Positions 27,799-36,405 of a stretch of 64,000 bases of DNA are shown here, piece after piece (position 1 is the stretch's first letter; every line of letters starts with the position of its first letter). Source of the DNA: Pseudomonas sp. Bout1 (GTDB lineage: Bacteria > Pseudomonadota > Gammaproteobacteria > Pseudomonadales > Pseudomonadaceae); the NCBI RefSeq assembly GCF_034314165.1, contig NZ_JAVIWK010000001.1:4727001-4791000 (forward strand), given 5' to 3'. Both the position numbers and the translations under genes were made by a program. A model generated the notes under the pieces. The model ran no database searches. It was given only the letters and a program-made list of their open reading frames with translations, and had not been told where the DNA came from.

Positions 27799-29732
27799 AG
27801 ACGCTTACCACTGTACTGGTGGCCAACCGTGGCGAAATTGCCTGCCGTGTGATGCGTACCGCCAAGGCCATGGGCTTGACCACCGTGGCCGTGCACAGCG
27901 CCACTGACCGCGACGCGCGGCACGCCCGAGAGGCAGATATCCGCGTTGACCTGGGCGGCAGCAAGGCCGCCGACAGCTACCTGCAAATCGACAAATTGAT
28001 CGCCGCAGCCCAAGCCAGTGGCGCCCAGGCGATTCACCCAGGCTATGGCTTTCTTTCAGAGAACGCCGGGTTCGCCCGCGCCATTGAAGCCGCCGGGCTG
28101 ATCTTCCTCGGCCCGCCCGCCTCGGCCATTGATGCCATGGGCAGCAAATCGGCGGCCAAGGCGCTGATGGAAACCGCCGGCGTGCCGCTGGTGCCCGGTT
28201 ACCACGGTGACGCCCAGGACCTGGAAACCTTTCGCCAGGCGGCCGAGCGCATCGGTTACCCGGTGTTGCTCAAGGCTACCGCCGGCGGTGGCGGCAAGGG
28301 CATGAAAGTGGTCGAGGACGTCAGCCAATTGGCCGAAGCCCTCGCATCGGCCCAGCGTGAAGCGCTGTCCTCGTTTGGCAACGCGCAGATGCTGGTGGAG
28401 AAGTATTTGCTCAAGCCGCGTCACGTCGAGATTCAGGTGTTCGCCGACCAGCACGGCCATTGCCTGTACCTCAACGAACGCGACTGCTCGATCCAGCGTC
28501 GGCATCAAAAAGTCGTCGAGGAAGCGCCCGCGCCCGGCCTGAGTGCCGAGCAGCGCAAGGCCATGGGCGAAGCGGCCGTACGTGCTGCTCAGTCGATCGG
28601 TTACGTAGGTGCGGGCACCGTGGAGTTTCTGCTGGATGCCCGCGGCGAGTTTTTCTTCATGGAGATGAACACCCGACTGCAGGTGGAACACCCGGTGACC
28701 GAGGCGATCACCGGCCTGGACCTGGTGGCCTGGCAGATTCGTGTGGCCCAGGGCGAGCCGCTGCCGATGACCCAGGAGCAGGTGCCGCTGCGGGGGCATG
28801 CCATTGAAGTGCGCTTGTACGCCGAGGACCCGGCCAATGATTTCCTGCCGGCCACCGGACACTTGGCGCTGTACCGCGAATCCAAGCCCGGGCCGGGACG
28901 TCGGGTAGACAGCGGTGTAGAACAGGGCGACAGCGTTTCACCGTTCTATGACCCGATGCTCGGCAAGCTGATTGCCTGGGGTGAAGACCGCGAACAGGCG
29001 CGCCTGCGACTGCTGGGCATGCTCGATGAATTCGCCGTGGGTGGTTTGAAGACCAACCTCGGCTTTTTGCGACGCATCATCGGCCATCCGGCGTTTGCAG
29101 CCGCTGAATTGGATACCGGGTTTATCCCGCGTTATCAGGATGAACTGCTGCCTGCGCCAGGCGAGTTGGGCGAGGCGTTCTGGCAGGCCGCAGGCCAGGC
29201 GCTGATATGCACCCAACCGAGCAGCGACTCTCATTCGCCCTGGGCAGACGCCCGCGGCTTTCGCGCCGGTTTGCCGGCCGAAGTGTCCCTGCACTTGAGC
29301 TGCAACGGCCAGGATCGCCTGGTGAAGCTGCAAACCGGCGCCAATGCGCCACAGTTGCACGGTGAACAGTTGCTGATCGACCAGCAAGGCGTGCGTCGTT
29401 CCCATCTGGCGGTACGCGAGGGCGCCAGCCTGTTTCTGCGTTGGGACGGCGAGGTACACAGCGTCAGCCTGTTCGACCCAATCGCCGCCGTCGACGCCGG
29501 CCAATCCCATGAGGGCGGCCTGACCGCACCGATGAACGGCAGCATCGTGCGGGTACTGGTGGAAGCGGGGCAAACGGTTGAGGCCGGCACGCAACTGGTG
29601 GTGCTGGAAGCCATGAAGATGGAGCACAGCATTCGCGCGCCCCATGCAGGGGTGATCAAGGCGCTGTACTGCCAGGAAGGTGAAATGGTCAGTGAAGGCA
29701 GCGCATTGGTGGAACTGGAAGCCACGAGTTAA
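27795..29732 (+). CDS. liuD: Methylcrotonyl-CoA carboxylase, biotin-carrying subunit
   Basis: The 645-residue protein has a biotin-carboxylase domain (VLVANRGEIACRVMRTAKAM, ATP-grasp ATAGGGGKGMKVV, EMNTRLQVEHPVTE) and a C-terminal biotinyl domain with the attachment lysine in LEAMKMEHSI. It carboxylates biotin for LiuB. It is translationally coupled to liuC. Confidence 0.95.
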   Translation: MKTLTTVLVANRGEIACRVMRTAKAMGLTTVAVHSATDRDARHAREADIRVDLGGSKAADSYLQIDKLIAAAQASGAQAIHPGYGFLSENAGFARAIEAAGLIFLGPPASAIDAMGSKSAAKALMETAGVPLVPGYHGDAQDLETFRQAAERIGYPVLLKATAGGGGKGMKVVEDVSQLAEALASAQREALSSFGNAQMLVEKYLLKPRHVEIQVFADQHGHCLYLNERDCSIQRRHQKVVEEAPAPGLSAEQRKAMGEAAVRAAQSIGYVGAGTVEFLLDARGEFFFMEMNTRLQVEHPVTEAITGLDLVAWQIRVAQGEPLPMTQEQVPLRGHAIEVRLYAEDPANDFLPATGHLALYRESKPGPGRRVDSGVEQGDSVSPFYDPMLGKLIAWGEDREQARLRLLGMLDEFAVGGLKTNLGFLRRIIGHPAFAAAELDTGFIPRYQDELLPAPGELGEAFWQAAGQALICTQPSSDSHSPWADARGFRAGLPAEVSLHLSCNGQDRLVKLQTGANAPQLHGEQLLIDQQGVRRSHLAVREGASLFLRWDGEVHSVSLFDPIAAVDAGQSHEGGLTAPMNGSIVRVLVEAGQTVEAGTQLVVLEAMKMEHSIRAPHAGVIKALYCQEGEMVSEGSALVELEATS

Positions 29733-30376
29733 AACCTCGTGACCGCCTGCACCACCACGCCGACGATCCGGCACTCTTCAGTGAAGAGCATCTTCGGGTA
29801 AGTCGGGTTAAGCGGTACCAGGTAAAGCTGGCCGCTTTGCTTCACCAGTTTGCGCAGGACCGACTGGGGGTTGAATGCCCATTGGGCCACCACCAGTTTG
29901 CCGGGTTCGGGCTTAATGGCCGGGTCCACCTGAACCATCATGCCCTCAGTGATACTCAAACCGCTGGGGGCGGTCATGGCATTGCCCGTCACCCGCATCC
30001 AGAATGCCTTGCCACGGGCGTGATAGTCGCTTATCTGCAAACGGCCAGCGCCGTATGGCCGAGGTTCTTCCTGCAATAGGTACCCTCCCTTCCCTTCGCT
30101 CACCGGGTAACGATAACTGGGGTTGTCATGCGGCGTCGGCTTCAGCGCTTGCGCCACTGGTGCGACCGTTTTTTCGCGCACCACCAGCGCGACCTCAAGG
30201 TAATCCAGGCCTAGTTCTGCCATCACTCGGTTCATGTCGGCAAGGCTCGGCACCCGGCGTTTGTTCAGCCAATGGCCGACCCCACCCTGAGACATGCCCA
30301 GGCGCGACGCCAATTGATCCTGCGTGACCTTGCGGTCTTTCATGCTGGCCTTGACCAACGCTATCCATCTATCCAT
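29729..30376 (-). CDS. XRE/S24 LexA-like regulator with the catalytic serine replaced
   Basis: The 215-residue protein has an N-terminal XRE helix-turn-helix (VTQDQLASRLGMSQGGVGHW, LNKRRVPSLADMNRV). The C-terminal S24 peptidase-like domain ends with VLRKLVKQSGQLYLVPLNP, which holds the general-base lysine region. Where LexA-like proteins have GDSM, this one reads GNAM (GGC AAT GCC ATG), so the serine nucleophile is alanine and self-cleavage should not occur. It overlaps the liuD end by four bases on the opposite strand. The ATG at 30376 is preferred to a TTG at 30388. Confidence 0.85.
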   Translation of the reverse strand: MDRWIALVKASMKDRKVTQDQLASRLGMSQGGVGHWLNKRRVPSLADMNRVMAELGLDYLEVALVVREKTVAPVAQALKPTPHDNPSYRYPVSEGKGGYLLQEEPRPYGAGRLQISDYHARGKAFWMRVTGNAMTAPSGLSITEGMMVQVDPAIKPEPGKLVVAQWAFNPQSVLRKLVKQSGQLYLVPLNPTYPKMLFTEECRIVGVVVQAVTRF

Positions 30377-30451
30377 GGGGCCTGACAATACGTTGTGTAC
30401 TCACAACGACAATAAACAGTTTGTAGTAATCAATAAAACGCCATAAATACG

Positions 30452-30463
30452 ATTAGTACTAAT
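30452..30463. promoter_or_regulatory. ATTAGTACTAAT palindrome, candidate operator
   Basis: A perfect 12 bp palindrome lies in the 129-base divergent gap between the XRE/S24 regulator and the small protein gene at 30506. A plausible operator for that regulator. Confidence 0.45.
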
Positions 30464-30505
30464 ATCGGTTGCAGGCTTTCGACACCCACCCAGAGCACCG
30501 ACCTA

Positions 30506-30868
30506 ATGACGACAACCCCGCATCCCCTGCCCGAAACCTGCGATGACGACGAGCTGTTGTTCATGCGCAGCAGCGGCGCCGCCCAGCGCGCGCTGGACTA
30601 TTACTTGAAAGAATCTGCCGCGCCACCCGCCGTTGACGACGCGTTGTTCGAGGTCAAGCCAGGCATCAGCGATGAAGAAGCGCTGGTCCACGCCTCCGAC
30701 CTGCTGCGCAGCGCAGCCGCCACCGCTTATGAGTCGGCAAACAGCGCCCACGGCAATAGCCGGGACCTGGCGTTTTCAGTGGTCTACTTGATTGATATGG
30801 CGAAGGTAATGGTGGAGCGGTCGCTGCGACTTTCGGCCCGGGAGGCCGAACCCTCGGCGAGAATGTAA
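30506..30868 (+). CDS. DUF6124/DUF3077-like small protein
   Basis: The 120-residue protein matches a family common in Pseudomonas: a variable acidic N-terminus, then LFEVKPGISDEEALVHASDL and a helical C-terminal half ending in VVYLIDMAKVMVERSLRL. No signal peptide or membrane helix is visible and the function is unknown. It lies between a regulator and the PrrF sRNA, and a Fur-type site begins about 50 bases after its stop. Confidence 0.75.
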   Translation: MTTTPHPLPETCDDDELLFMRSSGAAQRALDYYLKESAAPPAVDDALFEVKPGISDEEALVHASDLLRSAAATAYESANSAHGNSRDLAFSVVYLIDMAKVMVERSLRLSAREAEPSARM

Positions 30869-30910
30869 CGAGGCGAAGCAAAAATATTTCTATCTGAGGG
30901 ATAAAAACAT

Positions 30911-30940
30911 TTGACTTGCAAATGATAATGATTATTATTG
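30911..30940 (+). promoter_or_regulatory. Fur box and promoter of the PrrF-type sRNA
   Basis: A -35 TTGACT (30911) and a -10 TATTAT (30933) are 16 bases apart. The spacer and -10 form a Fur-box-like run, AATGATAATGATTATTATT (30921-30939), close to the Fur consensus of GATAAT repeats. Iron-loaded Fur bound here would block the promoter. Confidence 0.85.
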
Positions 30941-30944
30941 GACC

Positions 30945-31060
30945 TAGCTGATCGCGAGATCAGTCGATAGCCCAAGAGACCTTAGGTCGGACTCTTGGAA
31001 TATCTCCTCATCAGGCTAATCACGGTTTTTGACCCGGCTCTTTGGCCGGGTCTTTTTTTT
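30945..31060 (+). ncRNA. prrF: PrrF-type iron-regulated small RNA
   Basis: The roughly 115 nt RNA begins with a stem (CTGATCGCGAGATCAG, 30948-30963) and contains the conserved seed block CTCCTCATCAGGCTAATCAC (31005-31024). It ends in a GC-rich terminator. These are the landmarks of PrrF, which under iron limitation pairs with mRNAs of iron-containing proteins and causes their decay. Only one copy is seen here; non-aeruginosa pseudomonads usually keep their two copies apart. Confidence 0.9.
31031..31060 (+). terminator. Intrinsic terminator of PrrF
   Basis: GACCCGGC and GCCGGGTC form an 8 bp stem (31031-31052) followed by eight Ts. Confidence 0.92.
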
Positions 31061-31191
31061 GCCAGTTTTTTCTGGCGTGGCTTCAGGCTAATGAAGACTG
31101 TGTGTTACTTGATGACGCGCATGGTAGCAAAAGACCATCGCCAAAAGAAAGTCGATCGAGCGCTCTAGGCCGGTTCTTTCAAAAATAGCAC

Positions 31192-31210
31192 TTGAGAATC
31201 AATCTCATAG
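31192..31210. promoter_or_regulatory. Possible second Fur-type site
   Basis: TTGAGAATCAATCTCATAG contains the inverted halves TGAGAA and TCTCA, like weak Fur boxes. It lies 123 bases before the carboxypeptidase start. The rest of 31061-31332 shows no gene. Confidence 0.35.
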
Positions 31211-31332
31211 ATTCTAAGCTGCGGCGGCGTCATGGACGACGCCCCCTCCTCCCCCGCAAAAATTGCATCCAGGCTTTACCCCACTCCGGTGTAAAATGCC
31301 CGCCACAACACTCATATTCAGGCACCCAGACT

Positions 31333-32484
31333 ATGACCGTGGCCTTGACCTCCATCAAGATCAGTACCGACTTCGACAGCGGCAATATCCAGGTGCTCGA
31401 CGCCAGCGATGCCCACCAGTTGCTGTTAGCCATCAAGCCGGACACGCGCAGCCAACACTTCCAGTGGTTCCACTTCAAGGCCGAAGGCATGCACGTGGGC
31501 CACACCCACACCTTTCGCCTGAGCAACGCTAGCCATTCTTCCTACAAGCACGCCTGGAGTGGCTACAACGCCGTGGCGTCCTACGACCATATCAACTGGT
31601 TTCGGGTGCCCACCCGCTTTGATGGCGAGACGTTACACATCGCCCTCGAAACCCGCGAAAAACAAGCCTGGTTTGCCTACTTCGAACCCTACAGCCGCGA
31701 ACGCCATGACTGGCTGATCGGGCAGGCGCTGAACCGCGCCGGCACGCAATTGCTGGCCACCGGCAAAAGTGTCGAAGGTCGAGACATCCAACTGCTGCGC
31801 CGTGGTAAAGGCCAAGCCAACAAGCGCAAAGTCTGGATCATCGCCCAGCAGCATCCCGGCGAACATATGGCCGAATGGTTCATGGAGGGCATTATCGAGC
31901 GCCTGCAGCAGGACGGTGACACCGAGTTGAAAAAACTGCTGGCCGCCGCCGACCTGTATCTGGTGCCGAACATGAACCCCGATGGCGCGTTCCATGGTCA
32001 CCTGCGCACCAACGCCATGGGCCAGGACCTCAATCGCGCCTGGCAGAGTGCAAGCCAGGAGATCAGCCCGGAAGTGCTGTTCGTCCAGCAGCAAATGGAA
32101 AAGTACGGCGTCGACTTGTTCCTGGATATCCACGGCGACGAAGAAATCCCCTACGTTTTCACCGCTGGCTGTGAAGGCAACCCTGGCTACACGCCACGCA
32201 TCGAGCAGTTGGAGAAACACTTTCGCAGCCACTTGAGTGGCCTCACCCGCGACTTCCAGACGGTGCACGGCTACACCCGCGACCTGCCCGGCGAAGCCAA
32301 CATGACACTTGCGTGCAACAGCGTCGGCGAGAAGTTCGATTGCCTGTCCCTGACCCTGGAAATGCCCTTCAAGGACAACGATGACGCGCCCAACCCGCAC
32401 ACCGGCTGGTCGGGCAAACGCTCGATGCAATTGGCCAAGGATGTGTTGAGTAGCGTGGCGGATATCGTCGGCGTACTGCGCTAA
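31333..32484 (+). CDS. M14-family zinc carboxypeptidase (cytosolic CCP-like)
   Basis: The 383-residue protein has an N-terminal beta-sandwich typical of the CCP subfamily (about residues 1-120), then the M14 catalytic domain. Zinc ligands sit in QQHPGEHMAEW (HxxE) and LDIHGDEE, the substrate-binding arginine in MGQDLNRAW, and the catalytic glutamate in LTLEMPFKDN. No signal peptide is seen, so it is probably cytosolic. Bacterial members have few known substrates. The start at 31333 is the first ATG with a CCP-like N-terminus. Confidence 0.9.
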   Translation: MTVALTSIKISTDFDSGNIQVLDASDAHQLLLAIKPDTRSQHFQWFHFKAEGMHVGHTHTFRLSNASHSSYKHAWSGYNAVASYDHINWFRVPTRFDGETLHIALETREKQAWFAYFEPYSRERHDWLIGQALNRAGTQLLATGKSVEGRDIQLLRRGKGQANKRKVWIIAQQHPGEHMAEWFMEGIIERLQQDGDTELKKLLAAADLYLVPNMNPDGAFHGHLRTNAMGQDLNRAWQSASQEISPEVLFVQQQMEKYGVDLFLDIHGDEEIPYVFTAGCEGNPGYTPRIEQLEKHFRSHLSGLTRDFQTVHGYTRDLPGEANMTLACNSVGEKFDCLSLTLEMPFKDNDDAPNPHTGWSGKRSMQLAKDVLSSVADIVGVLR

Positions 32485-32490
32485 GGGTCC

Positions 32491-32538
32491 ACCTTGCCCG
32501 GCGACGGCGGCTACACAGCCGCCGTCGCCGGGCAAGGT
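32491..32538. terminator. Perfect 22 bp hairpin between convergent genes
   Basis: Bases 32491-32512 are perfectly complementary to 32517-32538 with only ACAC between. It starts seven bases past the carboxypeptidase stop and ends at the last bases before the cytochrome b561 stop, so it may stop transcription from both sides. There is no T tract. Confidence 0.65.
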
Positions 32539-32539
32539 A

Positions 32540-33079
32540 TCAGTCCTTGCTGCCGGTCATGCTCTGCAGTACGCCGTCACGCCGGATCAACCCGTGGAAC
32601 AGCGCCGCCGCGAGGTGCAGCAGCACCGTCAAAAACAGCAAATAAGCCAGATAACCGTGGGCCTTGCGCAACACAGCAAATAACGGCGCGTTTGCTCCCA
32701 CCAACGCCGGCAGTTGCACCGAACTACTGAGCATCACCGGGTCGCCGGCCGCCGAAATCATCGCCCAGCCCAGCAGCGGCAACACCAGCATCAAGGCATA
32801 CAGCACCACATGGGACGCCTTGGCCGCCAGCACCTGCCACAGCGGCAGGTCAGCAGGAAGCGGCGGCTGGCGAGTGGAAAAACGCACCACCAGCCGCACG
32901 ATCACCAGTGCCAGGATCGCAATCCCCAACGGTTTGTGCAGGTGGATCAGCCACTCATGACGCTCTGACACCGAGGCCACCATGCCTGCGCCAATAAACA
33001 GCATGGCGATGATCATCAACGCCATCAACCAATGCAGCAGCCGCGCCAGCGGAGCGAAAAACCGGGGTTGGGCATTCAT
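32540..33079 (-). CDS. Cytochrome b561, partner of the catalase-like peroxidase
   Basis: The 179-residue protein has four membrane helices with haem-ligand histidines: in LARLLHWLMALM, in EWLIHLHKPLG, and in the third and fourth helices (KASHVVLYALM, RKAHGYLAYLLF). It probably carries electrons from quinol to the periplasmic peroxidase encoded by the gene it overlaps (ATGA). Confidence 0.9.
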   Translation of the reverse strand: MNAQPRFFAPLARLLHWLMALMIIAMLFIGAGMVASVSERHEWLIHLHKPLGIAILALVIVRLVVRFSTRQPPLPADLPLWQVLAAKASHVVLYALMLVLPLLGWAMISAAGDPVMLSSSVQLPALVGANAPLFAVLRKAHGYLAYLLFLTVLLHLAAALFHGLIRRDGVLQSMTGSKD

Positions 33080-34158
33080 GGCTTCGACTCCTGAGGGGCG
33101 CTGTGCAACTGGCTGACTTCGCTGGTGCGACGCAGGTAAGAACTGGCGTATGCCGCCGAACGGGCAGCCAGCAGCGGGTCATTTGAGGCTTCGATACCGC
33201 TCGGCAGCACCAGTGGATCAAAGTTGATGTCGCGGCAATCACCGTCCATCTGCGGCTGGCTGCTTTGCAGCACCAGCGTCCCGGCATTCAGCACCTTGTG
33301 CTCGCCGGCCCAGGCCTTGCTGGCATCGTCCAAAGGGTCTCCCGGGTTGGCCAGGGTGAGATTCAACTGCCAGCGCAACGGGCCGGCCACCAGGCGCTGC
33401 GTCAGGTCTTTTTCGAGAAAATCACTGCCGGCCGGTGCCGTGGCACCCGCGGCATCCTGGCTTTGTGGCACGACGCCCCAGCGCACGGCCTGGCGCTGAC
33501 CGCTGGGGTTTACCAGGTAAAACGCATTGATGCCGTTATAGGTCTCAGTGGCGTAGCTGGCAGACGGCTTGGCGGTTTTGACCCAGGCCAGGAACTGCGC
33601 GGTCTCGGGATGCGCCGCGAAGAATGCCGGCATGGCTGTTGGGTTCGGTTTGCCGGTGGCGGGGTCGGGTGCCCCGGCCTTGAGCATCGCAAAAAATGCC
33701 TCGGGCGTACCCACCGGGAACACCGGCATGCTGTTCATTCCGGTGCGCCATTGCTGGCCGTTGGCCAGGCTGAACTGCAAGGCAAAACTGCGGATCGGCA
33801 CGCTGCTGTCCGGCGCATACGGGTTGCCGCTGGGCAGCGCAAAACGCCCGATCACCGGGGTGCGCGCCTCGCTGAAGACTTGGGCACTGGAATACTGCCG
33901 CGCCTCGGGGCTGCTTTCGAAATAACCGGCCACACACACGCCCTTGGCATGGTTACGACGGTAGCCCGGGTGCAGGCCGTTGTTGGTTTCCAGGGCGTTG
34001 ACCAGGGTTTTAGGCCGCAACCGCTGTGGGTCGAGGCTACCGTTGACGTAGGCAAAAGCCCCGGCCACAACCGCGACCACCACGCCGATGCTGGCCAACC
34101 GAATTATCAGGCTTGCGGTGCTCAACGGCGCACGGGGCGGTGATGAGTGATCTACCAT
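33076..34158 (-). CDS. srpA: Catalase-family peroxidase (SrpA type)
   Basis: The 360-residue protein has an N-terminal anchor (about residues 18-40) and a mini-catalase domain. The distal histidine is in YRRNHAKGVCVAGYFE, FALQFSLANGQQWRTGMNS resembles the catalase core, and the proximal haem tyrosine is in RSAAYASSYLRR. Such short catalases are periplasmic peroxidases. It shares an operon with cytochrome b561 and a promoter motif with the sigma gene at 38220. Confidence 0.92.
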   Translation of the reverse strand: MVDHSSPPRAPLSTASLIIRLASIGVVVAVVAGAFAYVNGSLDPQRLRPKTLVNALETNNGLHPGYRRNHAKGVCVAGYFESSPEARQYSSAQVFSEARTPVIGRFALPSGNPYAPDSSVPIRSFALQFSLANGQQWRTGMNSMPVFPVGTPEAFFAMLKAGAPDPATGKPNPTAMPAFFAAHPETAQFLAWVKTAKPSASYATETYNGINAFYLVNPSGQRQAVRWGVVPQSQDAAGATAPAGSDFLEKDLTQRLVAGPLRWQLNLTLANPGDPLDDASKAWAGEHKVLNAGTLVLQSSQPQMDGDCRDINFDPLVLPSGIEASNDPLLAARSAAYASSYLRRTSEVSQLHSAPQESKP

Positions 34159-34199
34159 GAAAAGCTCCAGGGCCGGGGCCGCAGGGGGAAGGTGCTATG

Positions 34200-34225
34200 A
34201 GACGCAGCTCATGTAGGTTTATTCC
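34200..34225 (-). promoter_or_regulatory. ECF-type promoter of srpA
   Basis: On the minus strand GGAATAA (34225-34219), then 14 bases, then CGTCT (34204-34200), 42 bases before the srpA ATG. The same motif and spacing precede the ECF sigma gene. Confidence 0.78.
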
Positions 34226-34277
34226 CTTTTCACTGTAGTTATTTTCTTGGCAACCACCGCCCAGCTTTTCTCCGTTG

Positions 34278-35042
34278 TTATGGCTGATTAAACGAAGCCG
34301 CGCGCTTTTGCAGGAACGCGTGCATTCCCTCCTTCTGATCAGGGGTCGCAAACAGCCCATGGAACAGCCTTCTCTCCAATCGCACCCCGTCCCGCACACC
34401 CAACTCCTGCGCCTGGTTGACTGCCTCACAGGCCGCTACCGTGGCAGTCTTGGCATAGCTGGCCACCTGCTGCGCCACCGCGAGGGCTTGCTCAAGCAGG
34501 GTATGAGCGGCAAACACGCGCGATACCAATCCGGCCTGTTCGGCCTGCACCGCCGTCATTAACCGGCCGGTGAGGATCATATCCATAGCCTTGGCCTTGC
34601 CGATCAGGTGTGTCAGCCGCTGGGTGGCGCCCATGCCCGGCATCACGCCCAATTTGATCTCCGGTTGGGCGAAACACGCGGTATCGGCGGCAAAAATCAT
34701 GTCGCACATCAGTGCCAGCTCACACCCGCCGCCAAAAGCAAAACCCGCAACGGCGGCAATTTTCGGCGTGCGCAACGCGGCAAAGGCTTCCCAACCAACG
34801 AAGTAATCTTCGTTGAGCATGTCCAGGTAAGTCTTGCCGCTCATTTCCTTGATATCCGCCCCGGCAGCGAAGTAATCCGTGGCCCCCGTAATCACGAAAC
34901 ACCCTACCTGCGGATCCTGGTCCAGGGCCTGCAAGCACGTAACCAACTCGCGCATCAGCGCCGAATTCAGGGCATTTTTTACCTGGGGCCGATTAAGCCT
35001 GACCAGCACCACTCGACCGTAACGCTCGACCACGATATCCAT
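34278..35042 (-). CDS. Enoyl-CoA hydratase/isomerase family protein
   Basis: The 254-residue crotonase has DYFAAGADIKEMSGKTYL, the oxyanion loop AGFAFGGGCELALMCDM with its first catalytic glutamate, and QPEIKLGVMPGMGATQRLTH with the second. Both glutamates are kept, so hydratase activity is likely. It is the last gene of a three-gene module. The start at 35042 is chosen for the strong GGAGGT six bases before it and the usual N-terminus (MDIVVERYGRVVLVRLNRPQ). Confidence 0.9.
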   Translation of the reverse strand: MDIVVERYGRVVLVRLNRPQVKNALNSALMRELVTCLQALDQDPQVGCFVITGATDYFAAGADIKEMSGKTYLDMLNEDYFVGWEAFAALRTPKIAAVAGFAFGGGCELALMCDMIFAADTACFAQPEIKLGVMPGMGATQRLTHLIGKAKAMDMILTGRLMTAVQAEQAGLVSRVFAAHTLLEQALAVAQQVASYAKTATVAACEAVNQAQELGVRDGVRLERRLFHGLFATPDQKEGMHAFLQKRAASFNQP

Positions 35043-35088
35043 CACCACCTCCACAATGTCCAAAGAATGTTGTAGCGCCCTGAAAGAT

Positions 35089-36405
35089 TCACGAGTCCCA
35101 TATCGCGCCATAGGCGGGAATTCCCCTCGCTTCCATTTCCTCCACCACCCGTTGCGTCAGCGCCTGGTTGGCAATGCAGATCACGGCCTCGGCACCAACG
35201 GCGTGAACCGCGCCATAGGCCAATTGCACCAGGTCGGGCTTGCCCCGCACGTCGGTATCCCAGATGACGGCCGTGGGCTGGGCTTGCAGAATTTCGTCAA
35301 CCAGTTCATCCCCATAGGTTTTCCTCGGGCTACGGGTGGACCAGATCAACTGGATCGGCACCTGGGCTGCCAGCAAATGCGGCATCACCGGGCCGATCCC
35401 GCTGCCAGTGGCGATGTACACCACGGACTTAAACAGCGTTTCGATATTCGCCACACCCGCGGTGGTGATCCCCTTGACCCATACATGGGAAGGCATCTGC
35501 TCGATGTAACGTCCCGTCCAGTCACCGGCACGCGAAACAATCAAGCGAAAACCCGGCTGTCCTGGTGTGGGGATGTTGGCGAACGAATGCCACTCCAGCA
35601 GCGGCTGCAGGCTAAGGGCGGTGGATGATCCGGGAAACGGCCTGGTATGCGCTAACGTGGTGATCACCGCATGCCTGGACGGGCGCAGGTGTTCGACGGG
35701 GACTTTGCGCAAGCGTAACCAGGGCAAAGCGATGCTCAGTGTCAGCAACAGCATCATCCAGAATGAGCCAGCCTGCATCAGGCCGTGGAGCAACCCACCC
35801 TGCGGGTCGCCTTGCGCCACAGACATCAGGGTCAGCGCCCAGAACAGCAACAGCGCCGCCCAGCCGGCAAACCGGTGCACACGCTCGAAACCATTATGAA
35901 AGCGCCCACGAATCCAGGGCTGGGCCATGATCACCATCAACAGCAGCAGGCCCAGCAGCGCACTGCTGACCAATAGCCAAGCAAATGAAACACTCGAGGG
36001 CTGCTGCCAGTAACGCCCGCCCTGAAGTGCAACCATGACCGCGAACCACCCGGTCGCCGCCAGCGCTGCGCCACTGTGCAGCCCGCCCAGGTGATAGACC
36101 TTGGCCGCCCTGCGGCGGATCCATAACGGCCAACCCGCCGGTACCCGTGTGGCCAGCCAAAACAGCAGATTGATCACGTACTGCTGGCGGATCAGGATCG
36201 CCAGGGACAGGTTGATCAACACCATTGTCGACAGCGTCTGGACCTCAACAGCCGGCCGGGCCAGGCCAAACACCGCAAACAACCCATTGGCAGCGAGCAC
36301 CATCACTACCAGGCAGTTGTACTGGGAGAACATCGGCAATGAAGACCAGCGTCGCCACACCACAGGTTTGCGGGGCACCACGGTTTTTGTCAGCGCATCA
36401 ATCAT
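35089..36405 (-). CDS. Membrane flavoprotein with a ferredoxin-reductase-like domain
   Basis: The 438-residue protein has about six hydrophobic helices in residues 30-220 and a C-terminal FNR-like half. The FAD region is near EWHSFANIPTPGQPGF, the NAD(P)H loop is VVYIATGSGIGPVMPHLLA, and the tail reads EARGIPAYGAIWDS. The layout resembles TmpA-type membrane flavoproteins known from fungi, which is a recollection and not a search result. It starts eight bases inside the adenylation gene, implying a coupled pair. Confidence 0.78.
   Translation of the reverse strand: MIDALTKTVVPRKPVVWRRWSSLPMFSQYNCLVVMVLAANGLFAVFGLARPAVEVQTLSTMVLINLSLAILIRQQYVINLLFWLATRVPAGWPLWIRRRAAKVYHLGGLHSGAALAATGWFAVMVALQGGRYWQQPSSVSFAWLLVSSALLGLLLLMVIMAQPWIRGRFHNGFERVHRFAGWAALLLFWALTLMSVAQGDPQGGLLHGLMQAGSFWMMLLLTLSIALPWLRLRKVPVEHLRPSRHAVITTLAHTRPFPGSSTALSLQPLLEWHSFANIPTPGQPGFRLIVSRAGDWTGRYIEQMPSHVWVKGITTAGVANIETLFKSVVYIATGSGIGPVMPHLLAAQVPIQLIWSTRSPRKTYGDELVDEILQAQPTAVIWDTDVRGKPDLVQLAYGAVHAVGAEAVICIANQALTQRVVEEMEARGIPAYGAIWDS

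Noticed and set aside
29729..30868. Prophage remnant suggested by the XRE/S24 repressor-like protein
   Set aside because: No integrase, structural phage gene or att-like repeat is present; the neighbours are metabolic genes and PrrF.
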